Source of the DNA: Thermomonospora catenispora
GTDB taxonomy: Bacteria; Actinomycetota; Actinomycetes; Streptosporangiales; Streptosporangiaceae
NCBI RefSeq assembly: GCF_006363815.1
Contig: NZ_RRYT01000019.1
Span: 25,184-89,183 of the forward strand
Length of the DNA: 64,000 nucleotides
Reading direction: 5' to 3'
Position 1 is the stretch's first letter, and each line of letters opens with the position of its first letter. The translations under genes were made by a program, and so were the position numbers. Under the pieces are notes generated by a model that did no database searches, was not told the origin of the DNA, and saw only the letters and a list, made by a program, of their open reading frames with translations. This document shows, in pieces, positions 61,268-64,000 of the stretch.

Positions 61268-61732
61268 CACACGCCCTCCGACCCGTGCATTCCGTTCGCC
61301 TCGGCGCATACGCTCCCGCGTCCGCTACGCCGAGGCTCGAGTATGGACTCCAGTACCTGCGCACCCGTCATATGGGCCTCCCACGGGCGATCGAGCTGAA
61401 AACAGTGTGACTGTTGATCCGGGCTTCTCGCTACCCCATAAATTCCCCGAATGCGACATCTCCCTCGCCGGCAGAGCCGTCGCCACCGGTTCCTCACCTG
61501 CGCGTGGCCCGGGAGTTCCGCGGCGGCAAGGAATGTCCCACGCCGGCGACACCACCGGCACCGCGCACAAGACGCGCACAAGACGCGCACGAAGGGGCGG
61601 AGCGAGAAAGCCGATCAAGAACCCGCCCGCCGCGGACGAGCGGGACGCCGGGACGACGGACGAATCGGGGCCGTGCTCGACGCCCCGCCGCAAGAGCGCC
61701 GCCGTCGCAGGGGGCGCATAGAGTTCATCCTC
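61268..61732. other. 465-bp gap with an operator-like palindrome
   Basis: No gene is supported. AACAGT-GTG-ACTGTT (61401-61415) is a perfect 6-bp inverted repeat in an AT-richer patch 61393-61450, between the divergent HNH and prolyl oligopeptidase genes. Upstream frames of the peptidase are low-complexity and Arg-rich. Confidence 0.45.
61719..61724 (+). promoter_or_regulatory. -10 element of a probable leaderless promoter (prolyl oligopeptidase)
   Basis: TAGAGT ends 8 nt before ATG 61733; no ribosome site lies between. This matches the pattern at 26859, 35188 and 41563. Confidence 0.5.
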
Positions 61733-63832
61733 ATGGACCGCCCGCAGTATCCGTCCGCACCGCGTCAGGACATCGTCGACGAACTGCACGGCCACCGGAT
61801 CCCCGACCCGTACCGGTGGCTGGAGGACCCCGCCTCGCCGGAGACCAAGGAGTGGCTGGCGGCGCAGGAGGAGCTGTTCCGCTCCGTGGCCGACGGGCTG
61901 CCGGGGCGGGGTCGGCTCCGCAGGCGGATCGCCGAGCTGCTGCGGGCGGGCGGGGTGGGCCCGCCGGTCTGGCGCGGCGAGCGCCGGTTCTTCACCCGCC
62001 GCACCCCCGACCAGGAGCACGCCGTCCTCTACGTGGTCGACCCCGACGGCACCGAGCGGGCGCTGATCGACCCGATGGAGATCAATCCGGACGGCACCAC
62101 CACGCTGGACTTCTGGCAGCCGGACCGGGAGGGCCGGCTGCTGGCGTACATGATCTCGCACGGCGGCGACGAGGAGTCGCTGCTGCACGTGCTGGACGTG
62201 GACACCGGCGAGCGGGTCGAGGGGCCGATCGACCGGACCCGCACCTCCCCGATCGCCTGGCTGCCGGCCCGCGACGGGGAGCCGCCGGCGTTCTACTACG
62301 TCCGCCGGCTGCCGCCGGAGGAGCTCCCCCCGGACGAGACCCAGTACCACCGGCGGGTCTACCTGCACCGGGTGGGCACCGACCCCGACACCGAGGACGT
62401 GCTGATCTTCGGCGAGGGGATGGACAAGACCACCTACTACTCGGTCGCCCTCAGCCGGGACGGCCGCTGGCTGACGGTGTCGGCCTCCCAGGGCACCGCG
62501 CCGCGCAACGACCTGTGGATCGCCGACCTGACGGCGTCCTCCCCGCAGGCGCCCGCGCTCAAGCCCGTCCAGGTCGGGGTGGACGCGATGACGGGGCTGC
62601 ACGTGCGGGGCGGCCGGGGCTATGTGTTCACCGACCGGGACGCGCCGCGCGGCCGGCTGTGCGTCACCGACCCGCAGACCCCCGGATACGAGTCCTGGCG
62701 CGAACTGGTCGGCGAGGATCCCGAGGCGGTGCTGACCGACTACGCGATCCTGGACGGTCCCGAGCTGGACCGGCCGCTGCTGCTGGTGGGCTGGACCCGG
62801 CACGCGATCAGCGAGATCACCGTGCACGATCTGGAGAGCGGGGAGCGCCTCGGGCAGGTGCCCGTCCCGGGCCTCGGCTCGATCGGCGGGCTGTACACGC
62901 GGCCGGAGGGGGGCCATGAGGTGTGGTTCTCCTACACCGACAACACCCACCCGGTGTCGATCCGCCGCTACGACGCGCTGACCGGCCGGACCACGCTGTG
63001 GGCGTCCGCGCCCGGCACCGTGGAGGTGCCCGAGGTGGAGACCCGGCAGATCACCTACGCCTCCTACGACGGCACGCCGGTGCGGATGCTGGTGATCGCC
63101 AGGCCCGGCGACCACGGTCCGCGCCCGACGATCCTGTACGGATACGGCGGCTTCAACGTCGCGCTCACCCCGGCCTACTCGGCGAGCGTGCTGGCCTGGG
63201 TGGAGGCGGGCGGCGTGTACGCCATCGCCAACCTGCGGGGCGGCTCGGAGGAGGGCGAGGAGTGGCACCGCGCCGGCATGCGGGACCGCAAGCAGAACGT
63301 CTTCGACGACTTCCACGCCGCCGCCGAGAAGCTGATCGCCGACGGCTGGACCACCCGCGACCGGCTCGGCATCTCCGGCGGCTCCAACGGCGGGCTGCTG
63401 GTGGGGGCGGCGATCACCCAGCGCCCCGACCTGTACGCGGCGGCGGTCTGCTCGGCCCCGCTGCTGGACATGGTCCGGTACGAGAAGTTCGGCCTCGGGC
63501 AGACCTGGAACGACGAGTACGGGTCGGCCGACAAGCCCGAGGAGCTGGAGTGGCTGCTGGCCTACTCGCCGTACCACCATGTGCGGGAGGGGGTGGCGTA
63601 TCCGGCGACGCTGTTCACGGTGTTCGACGGCGACACCCGGGTGGATCCGCTGCACGCCCGCAAGATGTGCGCCGCGATGCAGCACGCCACGGCCTCCGCG
63701 GCGCCGGTGCTGCTGCGCAACGAGCCCGAGGTCGGGCACAGCAGCCGGGCGGTGAGCCGGACGGTGAATCTGGCGGCCGACACCCTGTCGTTCCTGGCCG
63801 CCCACACCGGGCTGCATCTCGACGAGGAGTGA
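61733..63832 (+). CDS. prolyl oligopeptidase (S9A)
   Basis: 699 residues. The N-terminal helix [21 protein letters not shown] and a seven-bladed propeller precede the alpha/beta hydrolase domain: [33 protein letters not shown], the nucleophile elbow [14 protein letters not shown], and the acid and base regions [10 protein letters not shown] and EVGHSSRA. It cleaves short peptides after proline in the cytoplasm; no signal peptide. Full family length. It appears to start on a leaderless transcript. The next gene starts 65 bp downstream. Confidence 0.93.
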   Translation: MDRPQYPSAPRQDIVDELHGHRIPDPYRWLEDPASPETKEWLAAQEELFRSVADGLPGRGRLRRRIAELLRAGGVGPPVWRGERRFFTRRTPDQEHAVLYVVDPDGTERALIDPMEINPDGTTTLDFWQPDREGRLLAYMISHGGDEESLLHVLDVDTGERVEGPIDRTRTSPIAWLPARDGEPPAFYYVRRLPPEELPPDETQYHRRVYLHRVGTDPDTEDVLIFGEGMDKTTYYSVALSRDGRWLTVSASQGTAPRNDLWIADLTASSPQAPALKPVQVGVDAMTGLHVRGGRGYVFTDRDAPRGRLCVTDPQTPGYESWRELVGEDPEAVLTDYAILDGPELDRPLLLVGWTRHAISEITVHDLESGERLGQVPVPGLGSIGGLYTRPEGGHEVWFSYTDNTHPVSIRRYDALTGRTTLWASAPGTVEVPEVETRQITYASYDGTPVRMLVIARPGDHGPRPTILYGYGGFNVALTPAYSASVLAWVEAGGVYAIANLRGGSEEGEEWHRAGMRDRKQNVFDDFHAAAEKLIADGWTTRDRLGISGGSNGGLLVGAAITQRPDLYAAAVCSAPLLDMVRYEKFGLGQTWNDEYGSADKPEELEWLLAYSPYHHVREGVAYPATLFTVFDGDTRVDPLHARKMCAAMQHATASAAPVLLRNEPEVGHSSRAVSRTVNLAADTLSFLAAHTGLHLDEE

Positions 63833-63897
63833 GAGCTGAGTCACATTCGGGGCAGAATGCGCACCACGTCCGGAGTGAACGGTGATCCAATAAGGGG

Positions 63898-64000
63898 ATG
63901 AGCGCGACGGCCGTTGCAGGAAGCGGCGTGCACGAGCGGATCCGCGGGCTGCTGGCGGCCCCGCCCGCCGAGCTCGACACCTCCGCCGGCTATCTGGATC
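63898..64000 (+). CDS. start of an unidentified protein (3' truncated by window edge)
   Basis: ATG 63898 with AAGGGG directly upstream; 34 codons are visible, beginning MSATAVAGSGVHERIRGLLA and continuing APPAELDTSAGYLD. The opening resembles, to my memory, the N terminus of actinobacterial class I SAM-dependent methyltransferases, but this is not secure. It follows the prolyl oligopeptidase by 65 bp on the same strand. Confidence 0.45.
   Translation, partial: MSATAVAGSGVHERIRGLLAAPPAELDTSAGYLD

Overview
The window is very GC-rich DNA from an actinomycete. Codon third positions are almost all G or C, SD-type ribosome sites alternate with leaderless starts, and there is a homologue of the mycothiol-linked Rv2466c protein. 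A whiJ/abaA-like gene set (XRE-DUF5753 regulator, DUF397 protein, anti-sigma-like ATPase) and eukaryotic-type Ser/Thr kinases fit Streptosporangiales/Thermomonosporaceae-like genomes; this placement is inference. No rRNA, tRNA, CRISPR array or complete insertion sequence was seen.

Layout. 1-5.5 kb is an eroded, partly AT-richer accessory stretch: the tail of a WD40 kinase, an anti-sigma-like ATPase, a broken XRE/DUF397 pair, an HNH nuclease and a helicase-tail fragment. 5.5-9.4 kb holds a DUF3237 protein, a CocE-type hydrolase and a Ser/Thr kinase. 9.5-29.2 kb is a large organosulfur-scavenging island. It has a sulfonate ABC transporter (ssuBAC order), a DszB-like desulfinase homologue, and an eight-gene minus-strand operon: SsuD-like monooxygenase, two solute-binding lipoproteins, a permease, an AprA-like flavoprotein, an AprB-like bicluster ferredoxin, a BisC-like molybdopterin oxidoreductase and a DszC-like monooxygenase. 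It also has a cupin/IclR pair, a PAPS-type sulfotransferase, a flavin reductase and a second DszC-like monooxygenase. A recurrent 19-bp element of the form ACCTA-N9-TAGGT (or a near variant) precedes several of these units and is the best candidate for a common sulfur-responsive operator.

29.6-41.4 kb holds small metabolic, regulatory and exported genes: SRPBCC, SgcJ-like, PadR with a strong palindrome, a class A beta-lactamase, a secreted protein, DUF1772, NmrA-like, AraC, an ExeM/NucH nuclease, RtcB RNA ligase with convergent archease, and a luciferase-like oxidoreductase. 41.5-46.8 kb holds an aldehyde dehydrogenase overlapping a histidine kinase tail to tail, a membrane PP2C phosphatase, a 55-residue small protein and RpiB. 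46.9-50.6 kb encodes a CooC-like ATPase and a CbiMQO-type metal transporter with a Nur-box-like site, which suggests nickel. 50.7-64 kb is mostly core genes: the Rv2466c-like thioredoxin-fold protein, PepN, an amidase, a NERD protein, IlvD, a PI-PLC-like protein, a cupin, an FmdB zinc ribbon, an HNH protein, prolyl oligopeptidase and a partial last gene.

How it fits together (inference). Under sulfur limitation, sulfonates, sulfones or sulfoxides would be imported, oxidised by reduced-flavin monooxygenases fed by the flavin reductase, and desulfinated. The AprAB-like/BisC-like redox module would handle sulfite or sulfoxide intermediates.
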